From the NCBI GenBank assembly GCA_029857925.1, contig JAOUGF010000097.1, positions 1-7,316 of the forward strand: a DNA stretch of 7,316 nucleotides. The letters run 5' to 3'. The translations under genes and the position numbers were made by a program. Below the pieces are notes generated by a model. It saw only the letters and a list, made by a program, of their open reading frames with translations, did not search any database and had not been told where the DNA came from. The number at the start of each line of letters is the position of its first letter. The first letter of the stretch is position 1. Positions 1-6,431 of this stretch are shown here, piece by piece. This stretch comes from Gammaproteobacteria bacterium. GTDB lineage: Bacteria > Pseudomonadota > Gammaproteobacteria > S012-40.

Positions 1-982
1 TGCCATCTGCATTGGCATGCACATAACCACCCGCGGGGATTTTCATTTCATCGGCCGGGCCTGCGGGCAAACTAGACAACGTGCGCGTGGCGGCGTCGAT
101 GATCGCGAGGCCTTTGTCCACGCCGGAGGTGATGCCGACATAAAAACGCCCGCTCAGCGGTGAAAACGTGAGGCCATGCGGTGTATTTTGTTTGACGCTA
201 GGGTCGCTGTTCAATGCGATCGGTGTCGCCGCCTTAAGAAAATCGACACTGGTCGCGTCGTTGTTGACGATAGACACCGTTTGGTCGCTCAAATTGTGCG
301 TCGCGAACAATTTAGGCGTAGTGGGCAATGCCGTCGTTGAGAACGAAAGCGCGCTCTTTTTGTGCCCGTTGCCGATGCCGTCGCGTATTTCATCGACCAA
401 TAAATACTCTGTGCCGCCTTCATTGTCCCAATTTAAACGAAACACCGAATCTTTCAACGCGGCGAGGTCTCTTTGATCCTGCGTGGCGGCGTCCTTGGGC
501 GCGCTGTAGCCATCGTTGTTTAACCACAAATGCGTACCGTCCGGGTCGGCAAACGTGTGCACGATACGGGTCGGCACGGGTGCGTTATTTTTGTCTTTAA
601 GTTGGGTGCGCAAATGTACCGTATTCACGATCGTATAATCGTCCATATTCACCACCAGCACGCCGCCGTGATCTTCTGTGTCCTGCCCAGCGGCGTCTTG
701 GTCCAATCCATTGCTAATCACCACATAGGCGTAATCCTGGTGAAACTGCACCTCGCCCAAATTCAGCGCCTGATTTTTCGCGTTTTTAAACGCGATCGTC
801 TTCAACGCCTTGGTCTTACCCGCGCCGTTGTCGCCGATGATATTCAGATTGCCTTCGTGATCCACCGCGTAAAGATAATATTTAGCATTGAAAATTTCTG
901 TGGTGTTTTCTTTGCCCAAGCCACATGCGGTAAGCAGCATCGCGCCCAGCATCAGCGCGCCAAAACGAACATAGGTTTGCAT
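1..982 (-). CDS. Propeller-like lipoprotein, partial (C-terminus beyond left edge)
   Basis: This frame stays open from an ATG at 982 to the window edge (327 codons, no stop), so the C-terminus is missing. The N-terminus is a lipoprotein signal: a short hydrophobic stretch ending in LLTAC, with Cys20 as the lipidated residue. The start is supported by GGGGAG (995-990) seven bases upstream. The mature part is rich in short beta-strand patterns typical of YVTN/YncE-like beta-propellers, for example KLFATHNLSDQTVSIVN and a later segment reading HGLTFSPLSGRFYVG, so I infer a periplasmic or surface-anchored propeller. No catalytic motif is evident. Residues 50-57 (GDNGAGKT) fit a Walker A pattern by chance. 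The gene follows the DUF4266 gene by 35 bp with no terminator between them, so the two are probably co-transcribed. Specific function is unknown; the propeller assignment is by strand pattern only. Confidence 0.8.
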   Translation of the reverse strand, partial: MQTYVRFGALMLGAMLLTACGLGKENTTEIFNAKYYLYAVDHEGNLNIIGDNGAGKTKALKTIAFKNAKNQALNLGEVQFHQDYAYVVISNGLDQDAAGQDTEDHGGVLVVNMDDYTIVNTVHLRTQLKDKNNAPVPTRIVHTFADPDGTHLWLNNDGYSAPKDAATQDQRDLAALKDSVFRLNWDNEGGTEYLLVDEIRDGIGNGHKKSALSFSTTALPTTPKLFATHNLSDQTVSIVNNDATSVDFLKAATPIALNSDPSVKQNTPHGLTFSPLSGRFYVGITSGVDKGLAIIDAATRTLSSLPAGPADEMKIPAGGYVHANADG

Positions 983-1017
983 CGCGTTACTCCCCGAATT
1001 CAAAATAAAAAAATGAT

Positions 1018-1275
1018 TTATTGCTCACACCCGCAACCGCCGCCACCCACCTGCACCCCTTGCACACCCTGCGCAAGCGCGCGAAACATGTGCGTCTCGT
1101 ACAGCGCCTCTTCGGGATGTTCATCCAACTGCATGATGCGGTCGGCCAAATAGCCGCGTTCATAGGCCTTCACGTTGACGCAGGCGGTGCATGCGAGCAC
1201 GATCGCGCACACGGCGACGGCGATCAACCCGCGCCGCGCGACTACGTCATAGCCAAAACCTAGATTCAAACGCAT
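1018..1275 (-). CDS. DUF4266-family small lipoprotein with GGGGCGC tail
   Basis: An 85-aa exported protein. After a basic N-terminus, a hydrophobic segment (residues 17-31) ends in two candidate lipobox cysteines, Cys29 (VLAC) and Cys32 (CTAC). The mature part begins VKAYERGYLADRIMQLD, the hallmark block of DUF4266 proteins, and ends in the family's glycine-rich tail GGGGCGCEQ with Cys81 and Cys83. I recognise the family from these two blocks; its biochemical role is not known to me. From memory, DUF4266 genes often sit beside DUF3570 barrel and thioredoxin-like genes, but here the next gene is a propeller lipoprotein. The ATG at 1275 is preferred over an in-frame TTG at 1323 because the TTG lies inside the sigma-54 promoter. 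GGA (1285-1283) gives a spacing of seven bases. The CxC tail could bind metal or be a site of modification; that is speculation. Confidence 0.88.
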   Translation of the reverse strand: MRLNLGFGYDVVARRGLIAVAVCAIVLACTACVNVKAYERGYLADRIMQLDEHPEEALYETHMFRALAQGVQGVQVGGGGCGCEQ

Positions 1276-1306
1276 GCCTTTTTCCGTTGTGCAGTACGTC
1301 TGTATC

Positions 1307-1322
1307 AGCAACTCTAGTGCCA
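1307..1322 (-). promoter_or_regulatory. Sigma-54 (-24/-12) promoter of the DUF4266 operon
   Basis: On the minus strand the sequence reads TGGCAC-TAGAG-TTGCT. It matches the sigma-54 consensus TGGCAC-N5-TTGCW, with GG and GC exactly 10 bp apart. The predicted start of transcription is near 1296, giving a leader of about 21 nt that still contains the GGA ribosome site of the ATG at 1275. Position, strand and spacing all agree with the gene it precedes. Such promoters need an AAA+ enhancer-binding activator, and dyads about 100 bp upstream could be its sites. Confidence 0.75.
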
Positions 1323-1384
1323 AGGTGATAAGTCATTAATATGGCAAATAAAACAAACAAAACGCTGGACTCGCGAATTTGGAA

Positions 1385-1404
1385 ACTGTGTGATTTCACA
1401 CAGT
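1385..1404. promoter_or_regulatory. Perfect dyad, likely upstream activator site 1
   Basis: A 20-bp palindrome with 9-bp perfect arms, ACTGTGTGA and TCACACAGT, around a central TT. Its centre lies about 98 bp upstream of the predicted sigma-54 transcription start, within the usual range for enhancer-binding activators. It also contains TGT-N10-ACA (1387-1402), the pattern of NifA sites, but this is too loose to name the regulator. It is unlikely to be a CRP site (half-site gap is 2, not 6) or a LexA site (CTG-N12-CAG, not N10). Confidence 0.55.
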
Positions 1405-1405
1405 G

Positions 1406-1423
1406 TTGCGTGAAATGACACAA
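1406..1423. promoter_or_regulatory. Imperfect dyad, likely upstream activator site 2
   Basis: Reads TTGCGTGA-AA-TGACACAA, a dyad with two mismatches between the arms. Its minus strand matches the plus strand of the first dyad at 14 of 18 positions around a shared core TGTSATTTCAC. The centre is 20 bp from the first, close to two helical turns, so two dimers could bind on one face of the DNA. The site partly overlaps a Pho-box-like sequence at 1415-1432, which is an alternative reading of the same bases. Confidence 0.45.
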
Positions 1424-1451
1424 GCGTGACAACGGGCGTTATCGACGGAGT

Positions 1452-1481
1452 AAAAAATAGGGCGTACATGGACGCCCTATT
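1452..1481 (-). terminator. Rho-independent terminator of the 806-aa lipoprotein gene
   Basis: Perfect 10-bp stem (arms 1456-1465 AATAGGGCGT and 1472-1481) with a 6-nt loop. On the minus strand it is followed by a run of six T (1457-1452). It starts 23 bases after the TGA-side end of the gene ending at 1504 and separates that gene from the DUF4266 operon. Confidence 0.88.
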
Positions 1482-1503
1482 GGAGGACTCGTGTAACCTT
1501 TGA

Positions 1504-3924
1504 CTACGGTGTCGCCACCACTGCGATGCCTGTGTCACCAACGATGAACAGCGCTTTACCGTCAGCGGTGATTGCCATCTGGTAGGGCGAACTTGAACTG
1601 GGAATTGTCGGCGTCGTCAGCGTGACCTCCGCATAGCCACCCGCCGCCGGATCATGGGAGGTGATGTTATATGCGTGGGGCACGGACGTGGCTGGTGTGG
1701 TACTCAAATTCGTATTGCAGCAGATATATGCGCGTTGACCATTGGGGGACAGCAATACCGATGTCCCTGCCGTACTAGTAGGCAATGTACCCAAGGGCAA
1801 CGTCATATTGCTCGGATCATACACGGTATAGCCGTTAAATATCGCCCGCGTTCCAAAGCGGTCTACACCAAACCCGGGATTAGACCACGTATTTAACGAA
1901 ACTGCGGATACGCTGCCGGTGGAAGCCAGATATTGGAGTATCGAATACGGAGATAGCGACGTGCTCATATAAAGTTGTGAACCGTCGCCGCTGGCGATAA
2001 TCTTGTCGGCGACAATTGAATAAAAAGAATTGACGACAAGCGCGGTGGTCATCCCGCTACGGATATTATAGCGATATTGGGTGGTGGAGTTGGTTGTCAA
2101 TAGCGCATAGCCATCGTTAGTGACCGCGAGGCGTTTCAAGCCACCAATAGACTGTGAATTACTTAAGCGTAAGGCGATTGGAGCGCCTGCGCGTAGCGCT
2201 GTGGGATCCACGGGAACGATAGACGTGGAGGTCAGCGCCAGCAATGTCGAACCATCGGTGGAAAGCGCGATGTCTTGCAATTGATAAATACTGCTGGCAA
2301 TACTCGGCGTATATAACTCAAAAGCCGCGTTGCTTGCGTTATACGTATAGCGCGCGACGCTACCATAAAAATCACTGCTTGAGGCGGACACGGAAGGATA
2401 AGCGAGTGCGACTAAAATAGAGGCCCGTTGCGCGTCGTAAACGGCCTTTAACAACGTTTTCGTTCCGGGTGCAAAAGTGATCGACTGATTTGTGTAAGCA
2501 ACTTGATCTACCACGGCAAGCGTCGCCTCGGTTCTGGAAACGACAGGCGGATTGTTCGCGGATTCAAATGCGACGTTGTAATCCGCTTTTGACAATGTGT
2601 CTGGCAAGGTGGCGCGCAATTCGGAGTCACTCACAATATTGGTGACCGCGACCGGTGTGGTGCCGAGAAATATTTGCGTAGGCACAGGTGACACTTTAAA
2701 GCCGGAGCCACGCACTATCACGTTTTGCCCTGCGACGTTACTCAGCGCGACATTCGGGGCGATGTGGTCGATCTTAGGCTGCGCCATATTCAACGTGACG
2801 GTCAACGTGGCCTTGGTCGCGGTGTTGTCTGACCCAAAGGTGAATTCCACCGTCGCGGTTTGGGTGCCGAACGGCAGCTTCGTCAATTCGGTTTTTACCA
2901 GCGTGATATTCACATTGGTGCTGGTGCCCAGTGGGCCGCTGCTGACCAGGGTGTTCACATCCTTTGGCGAGGTGAGCTTTAACCATCTCGAGGTGGAAAG
3001 CGCGGTCCATGCAAGGCTTGCCGCATTGCCAACGGTAATAGACTGCGTCAATGCGGATTCCGTCGTCGCGCCGTTGATCACATAGCTCAACGTGGCGGGA
3101 CTCAGCACGGCATTGCCGCTATTCGGCGGAGTCGGAACTGGCGGCGTGTTGGGCGCCGCCTCAATCGTGTAAGACACATCCACTATGCGCGCCTTCCAGT
3201 CCGTGGCAATGATAAATAGCCGCGCATAGTAGGTAATACCAGGCTTCAAGGTGTTGGATGGGCTGACCGACACTTGCAACGTCGTAGGAGACGCGCCAAC
3301 TCGGGTGGCACTGAGCCAACCGATGGCGGCCCCGGAATAGGTGGTGACCAACGTGTCGCTTGCGATTAAATTGGCGTTGGTGACTATCTTTGGGTTGGGC
3401 GAAACGTCCGCGTTTGCGGCGGAATTGAACACAAGTGAAGTGCCGAGATTGCTGGGTGTGCTCGCGGTAAGCACGTATTGCACCGCAACTTCGCGGTAGG
3501 CGATGAGCGCGCCACTATTTCCCACTGCGGCGACGCGTACAACGCCATTATAGACGCCTACGCTGAGCGTCGGGAAAGATCTAAAGACAGAGACGTTTAC
3601 GGTTGCGGTGCCATTGTTTAATACGGGCTTGGATGCGGAAAGCCATTTTGTGGTGGTGGTATCGCCGTCCAATGTGACTTGCAACGAATTCACGTTGGCA
3701 TTGGTGGTCGTGACGGTGATAGTTTGGCTGGCAATAAAATCAATGGGCGCACCCGCGAACATTAATGCGGTGGTGCTGAGCGTAAGCCCGTCCGCCGTCT
3801 TAAGCGAGGTGTCTAGCGCGGCCGCGGTTGTGGATTTTTGCGTATCGCCGCCGCCACACGCGGTTAAAAAACCTCCCAGCAACGCGATGGCTATTAGCGG
3901 AATCCCTCGAAATATATTTTTCAT
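1504..3924 (-). CDS. Large lipoprotein: three BACON-like domains, IPT/TIG, propeller
   Basis: An 806-aa lipoprotein. The signal peptide ends FLTAC with Cys23 lipidated, followed by a glycine linker. Three tandem Ig-like segments of about 100 aa follow (roughly 45-150, 154-255 and 270-380), each with a W-L core near its middle (KWLSAS, GWLSAT, RWLKLT), as in BACON domains. A proline-rich linker (about 258-270) separates the second and third. An IPT/TIG domain spans about 383-460 (IDHIAPN at its start, then VIVRGSGF). The rest (about 475-806) has repeated LALSTDGSTLLAL- and MAITADGKALFIV-like strands and looks like a beta-propeller. The ATG at 3924 is chosen because GGGGG (3933-3929) lies four bases upstream and the signal peptide follows at once; a GTG at 4005 would add 27 residues that bury it. 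Likely surface or periplasmic, with an adhesive or binding role. No enzyme motif is visible. Confidence 0.88.
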   Translation of the reverse strand: MKNIFRGIPLIAIALLGGFLTACGGGDTQKSTTAAALDTSLKTADGLTLSTTALMFAGAPIDFIASQTITVTTTNANVNSLQVTLDGDTTTTKWLSASKPVLNNGTATVNVSVFRSFPTLSVGVYNGVVRVAAVGNSGALIAYREVAVQYVLTASTPSNLGTSLVFNSAANADVSPNPKIVTNANLIASDTLVTTYSGAAIGWLSATRVGASPTTLQVSVSPSNTLKPGITYYARLFIIATDWKARIVDVSYTIEAAPNTPPVPTPPNSGNAVLSPATLSYVINGATTESALTQSITVGNAASLAWTALSTSRWLKLTSPKDVNTLVSSGPLGTSTNVNITLVKTELTKLPFGTQTATVEFTFGSDNTATKATLTVTLNMAQPKIDHIAPNVALSNVAGQNVIVRGSGFKVSPVPTQIFLGTTPVAVTNIVSDSELRATLPDTLSKADYNVAFESANNPPVVSRTEATLAVVDQVAYTNQSITFAPGTKTLLKAVYDAQRASILVALAYPSVSASSSDFYGSVARYTYNASNAAFELYTPSIASSIYQLQDIALSTDGSTLLALTSTSIVPVDPTALRAGAPIALRLSNSQSIGGLKRLAVTNDGYALLTTNSTTQYRYNIRSGMTTALVVNSFYSIVADKIIASGDGSQLYMSTSLSPYSILQYLASTGSVSAVSLNTWSNPGFGVDRFGTRAIFNGYTVYDPSNMTLPLGTLPTSTAGTSVLLSPNGQRAYICCNTNLSTTPATSVPHAYNITSHDPAAGGYAEVTLTTPTIPSSSSPYQMAITADGKALFIVGDTGIAVVATP

Positions 3925-4019
3925 ATTACCCCCACATAATTTTTGATTAGACAATGCGTATGTCAAGAAATCAAGTGTCACAAATTTTCGACAGCGTGAG
4001 CACACCGTTTGCGAACGCG

Positions 4020-4049
4020 ATCATACAAGTTTTTCATTCCGCATTGCAA
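4020..4049 (-). promoter_or_regulatory. Candidate sigma-70 promoter of the large lipoprotein gene
   Basis: The minus strand shows TTGCAA (4049-4044, four of six matches to TTGACA), an 18-bp spacer and TATGAT (4025-4020, five of six matches to TATAAT). Transcription would start near 4013 and give a leader of about 90 nt. It is the best-placed sigma-70-like pair I see on this strand, but it is a pattern match only. Confidence 0.4.
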
Positions 4050-4257
4050 ATGTTATTAACTACTTGCGCAGTTGGAAACGAAGCTATTATGATAGCGAAC
4101 GTTCACGGCTGCCCACATACCTGAGTTGATTTATAAGCTACTACGACTTAAACGTGTCGCCAATGAACATGCCGCACACTATTTTTCGTGGGTCACGCAA
4201 AATATTGAACGGCGAATTTTTTCGGGGGATGGGATCGATAACATTGTTTAAAATTCG

Positions 4258-4264
4258 AAGGAGA
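4258..4264 (+). promoter_or_regulatory. Strong ribosome binding site of the barrel gene
   Basis: AAGGAGA ends four bases before the ATG at 4269 and fixes that start. It is the strongest Shine-Dalgarno sequence in the window, which fits an abundant outer-membrane protein. Confidence 0.8.
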
Positions 4265-4268
4265 TTAT

Positions 4269-5696
4269 ATGCTTAAAAAATTGAACAACCGTTTTTTTGC
4301 GTTCGGTCTGCTGGCCGTCGCAGTCGCGCAGGTGGTGCACGCCGAGGTCGATGGGTGGGAGGTTTCCAACCTGAACGCGCGCAACAGCGCATTAAAGCAA
4401 AATTATTTTTCGATGCAAGACGATTACGATTTCTGGACGAATCCCGCGCTGTTGGGCGGGTATACCAACCGCGCTTATGGCGCGATCAGCTCAACCACCG
4501 CGACCAAGGGCGACGACGCAGTGGCCAAGTTGGCGGGTGGAAATTTAAATGTAAAATGGTTTAACGTAGGCGTATATCAAGGCCGCGCCTATGCGGGGTC
4601 GATCGCAAATACACTGTTTTCACCGACTTTGCTCAAAGGGGCGGCGGCGACCACTGCCTCCACCTACCTGACACCGGCACCCGCGACCAATCCTGCGGTC
4701 AAAAATCTGATAGACGTGTTGTTTTCCACCGAGCTTGGCGCCATACAGGTCGGCGCGCGTTTAAATATTAATCGCTACAGCATCAGCGTCACCAATCCCA
4801 CGGGCGCGCTTGGCGGTGGTTCCACCGTTAACTTGGATAATAAATCAGTAGCGGCCAGCGACACCAATTTGGTCGTAGGTGTGGCGATGAAAAACATGCC
4901 GCTGGACTTCGCGATGAGCTTTGGATCCCCGTCGTTCTCCAGCACCGCGGAATATAACCAAAGCAATAGCACAACCGTGAACGATAGACGCGCCAAGAGC
5001 GCGCTTGAAGATGCGTCCATATTCGCGATCGCCGCGCGTATGGACGTGGCGAATTTTTCAGGAGGTCTGTTTCGAGTTTCCGCGAAATATGCACGACAAG
5101 ATTCCAAGATTGTCCAATCGGGCCGGGATCTTTCCACCACGGCGAGTATCGTAACCACAAACGCCGACCAAGCCGCCGAGGCTACCATGGCGGCGACAAG
5201 CTATAGTGGTTACGGCGCGTTTGTGTTAAAGCCCGCGAACGGTCTTACCATCATCGCCTCCAGCGGCCTGGAGTATGCGAAGTTGATCGCGGACGGCAAA
5301 TTGTCCGACAACGCGATCGTCGCGGCGCCGCTGCAAGAAAAATCCACGACCACCGCATATTCCGCGAAAATTCCCGCGCGTTTAGGTTTAGAGGTCGAAG
5401 CGAATAAGAATTGGACATTGCGCGGCGGTGCGGCGCGCAACCTCTATTCCAAGGCAAAGGATACGGTCAACAATACCATCACCGCCGGTATCGCGAACGC
5501 GTTGTCGGACAAGGTGACGGAATCCACAGATGCGGACGCGGTGGTTGAGCTGGCGCTGGGGCTGCGTTATACGTTGGGCGACGCGTTTATGTTGGACGCG
5601 ACCGTCAATAAGGACGTCTTGTTTACCGGCACCTATTTGGTGTCCGGCGTGCCGGATACCTTGGCGACGCAAGTTTCATTCATCTATAAATTCTAA
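4269..5696 (+). CDS. Outer-membrane beta-barrel protein, FadL/PorV-like
   Basis: A 475-aa protein with a Sec signal peptide (KK at 3-4, hydrophobic core 9-20, cleavage after VVHA at residue 25). The mature N-terminus carries DDYDFWTNPALLGG (residues 51-64), the NPA turn found in FadL/PorV-type barrels. Alternating strand patterns with polar turns run throughout. The C-terminal strand ends VSFIYKF with the terminal phenylalanine used for outer-membrane insertion by the BAM complex. Just before it, a DATVNKDVLFTGTYLVSG segment resembles the last hairpins of this class. It should sit in the outer membrane; whether it is a transport channel or a structural partner is unknown. It is transcribed away from the large lipoprotein gene and followed by a terminator 21 bp after the stop, so it is a single-gene unit. 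Confidence 0.85.
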   Translation: MLKKLNNRFFAFGLLAVAVAQVVHAEVDGWEVSNLNARNSALKQNYFSMQDDYDFWTNPALLGGYTNRAYGAISSTTATKGDDAVAKLAGGNLNVKWFNVGVYQGRAYAGSIANTLFSPTLLKGAAATTASTYLTPAPATNPAVKNLIDVLFSTELGAIQVGARLNINRYSISVTNPTGALGGGSTVNLDNKSVAASDTNLVVGVAMKNMPLDFAMSFGSPSFSSTAEYNQSNSTTVNDRRAKSALEDASIFAIAARMDVANFSGGLFRVSAKYARQDSKIVQSGRDLSTTASIVTTNADQAAEATMAATSYSGYGAFVLKPANGLTIIASSGLEYAKLIADGKLSDNAIVAAPLQEKSTTTAYSAKIPARLGLEVEANKNWTLRGGAARNLYSKAKDTVNNTITAGIANALSDKVTESTDADAVVELALGLRYTLGDAFMLDATVNKDVLFTGTYLVSGVPDTLATQVSFIYKF

Positions 5697-5717
5697 CTCG
5701 CGTTGAGGCGATACACT

Positions 5718-5759
5718 AAAAGGCCAGCGCACCGTGCAACATCGGTGCCCTGGCCTTTT
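5718..5759. terminator. Bidirectional terminator between convergent genes
   Basis: A 17-bp stem with one mismatch (arms 5718-5734 and 5743-5759) and an 8-nt loop. The outer part is AAAAGGCCAG paired with CTGGCCTTTT, so each strand ends in a T run. It lies between the barrel gene stop (5696) and the minus-strand stop, whose TAG is directly adjacent at 5762-5760. It should serve both genes. Confidence 0.88.
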
Positions 5760-6263
5760 CTAGTTCGGCACCCCCATCAAGGTGTGCGTCAATGTAATCT
5801 CTTTATCCGCCACGACCGGCGCCGCGCGCAATTCCACCACGCGATACCATATCTCACGGGGTTTGATGACAAAGGTTTGGTGCACGCACAGGCATTTAAA
5901 GCGAAAACGCGGGTTCTTGCCGCCTAAAGGTTCCGCCTCGTGGGGCGCGGCCATAAAACGCAGCGGTTGATCGCTGTCGTTGCGCATCACCAGTACGACA
6001 CGTTTCGCGGTGCCGGGCAGGATGTCGAAACTGTCATCCTGCAAACGCGTTGTGACCGGCACGCGTGCCCACTCTTTTACACTCCGCATCTTCCACACCC
6101 GCTGACGCGGCCTGGATTTGGGTTCGTAGACCTCCATTTGGGTTTTTAACTCGGAATACTGCCATTTTAAATGGATGCGTACCGGATCGGCCTCCGCAGC
6201 ATATGCGAAAGGCGACAGGCCGCCGATTAAAATACCCAATAGCGTAATAGTTTTTACACGCAT
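5760..6263 (-). CDS. Exported Cox11-like protein with CxC motif
   Basis: A 167-aa protein. A signal peptide (hydrophobic 6-19) is likely cleaved after FAYA (residue 22). The C-terminal half follows the order of the copper chaperone Cox11/CtaG: a PG turn (83-84), NDSDQP (95-100) like the NPSDRP segment, then RFKCLCVHQTFVIKP (121-135), matching the Cox11 block F-x-K-x-x-C-x-C-x-x-x-Q, and EITLTHTL (155-162) like the last strand. Cys124 and Cys126 are the candidate copper ligands, with His108, His128 and His160 nearby. Unlike true Cox11 it has no clear membrane anchor if the signal is cleaved. No cytochrome oxidase gene is in view. The ATG at 6263 is preferred over a start at 6305 since the signal peptide begins there; the ribosome site (TGGAA) is weak. 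I infer a periplasmic copper-binding or Ig-fold protein; the family link is by motif, not by search. Confidence 0.68.
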   Translation of the reverse strand: MRVKTITLLGILIGGLSPFAYAAEADPVRIHLKWQYSELKTQMEVYEPKSRPRQRVWKMRSVKEWARVPVTTRLQDDSFDILPGTAKRVVLVMRNDSDQPLRFMAAPHEAEPLGGKNPRFRFKCLCVHQTFVIKPREIWYRVVELRAAPVVADKEITLTHTLMGVPN

Positions 6264-6284
6264 CGCGTGGTTCCATTTGATTTG

Positions 6285-6299
6285 AGATGTTTGACATCT
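6285..6299. promoter_or_regulatory. Short dyad in the Cox11-like gene leader
   Basis: AGATGT-TTG-ACATCT, a perfect inverted repeat with 6-bp arms. It lies 22 to 36 bases upstream of the ATG at 6263 and overlaps a possible -10 (TAAGAT, 6301-6296, minus strand). It could be an operator. No convincing -35 is seen and the arms are short, so confidence is low. Confidence 0.3.
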
Positions 6300-6368
6300 T
6301 AGCATGTTATTGTTTTTCCGTTTGTTCCCGGAAACGCGGGGGCGCAGGCGCGACGAGGCGAGCGCCCA

Positions 6369-6386
6369 TTGTCACAAAACTGTCAT
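6369..6386 (+). promoter_or_regulatory. Pho box of pstC
   Basis: TTGTCAC-AAAA-CTGTCAT: two heptamers 11 bp apart with an A-rich spacer, the classical PhoB binding site. It replaces the -35 element of the pstC promoter and lies 8 bp before the -10. This points to induction under phosphate starvation through PhoR/PhoB. Confidence 0.88.
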
Positions 6387-6394
6387 ATAGCGGC

Positions 6395-6400
6395 TATACT
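6395..6400 (+). promoter_or_regulatory. -10 element of the pstC promoter
   Basis: TATACT, five of six matches to the consensus, 8 bp after the Pho box. Transcription should start near 6407, giving a leader of about 25 nt. Confidence 0.65.
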
Positions 6401-6431
6401 ATACGGCCTTCATTCTCTGTAGGCGTGTTGC

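Larger units (their letters stand above)
3925..4268. other. 344-bp divergent intergenic region
   Basis: This AT-rich region separates the large lipoprotein gene (minus) from the barrel gene (plus). It must hold the promoter of each. The best minus-strand promoter is at 4049-4020. On the plus strand only weak candidates are seen, such as TTGCGC (4064-4069) with TATGAT (4088-4093) at an 18-bp spacing. A short palindrome GAACGTTC lies at 4097-4104. No RNA gene or terminator is visible. A perfect TTGACA at 3966-3961 (minus) lacks a usable -10 before the ribosome site. Confidence 0.5.

Noticed and set aside
815..835. Walker A-like GDNGAGKT in the left lipoprotein (residues 50-57)
   Set aside because: It sits in a loop of an exported lipoprotein with no Walker B or other ATPase motif; nucleotide binding outside the inner membrane is unlikely.
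530..1153. Plus-strand 207-aa open frame
   Set aside because: It lies opposite the two lipoprotein genes, has no ribosome site, signal or known motif, and crosses their intergenic region and the 3' end of the DUF4266 gene; it is an antisense shadow.
1276..1323. TTG start at 1323 extending the DUF4266 protein by 16 residues
   Set aside because: It would place the start inside the sigma-54 promoter, upstream of the predicted transcript start.
1385..1404. CRP or LexA site in the perfect dyad
   Set aside because: The TGTGA/TCACA halves are 2 bp apart instead of 6 for CRP, and CTG/CAG are 12 apart instead of 10 for LexA.
2597..3085. Plus-strand 162-aa open frame
   Set aside because: It is antisense to the Ig-like and TIG part of the large lipoprotein and has no features of its own.
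3938..3966. TTGACA (3966-3961, minus) as promoter of the large lipoprotein gene
   Set aside because: The only -10 at proper spacing (AAAATT) would start transcription inside the ribosome site.
3925..4005. GTG start at 4005 for the large lipoprotein
   Set aside because: It adds 27 residues before the signal peptide, while the ATG at 3924 has a G-rich ribosome site and begins the signal peptide directly.
6314..6333. Inverted repeat TTTCCG/CGGAAA upstream of the Cox11-like gene
   Set aside because: Arms of only 6 bp with an 8-nt loop and no T run on either strand; not a terminator and too short to call an operator.
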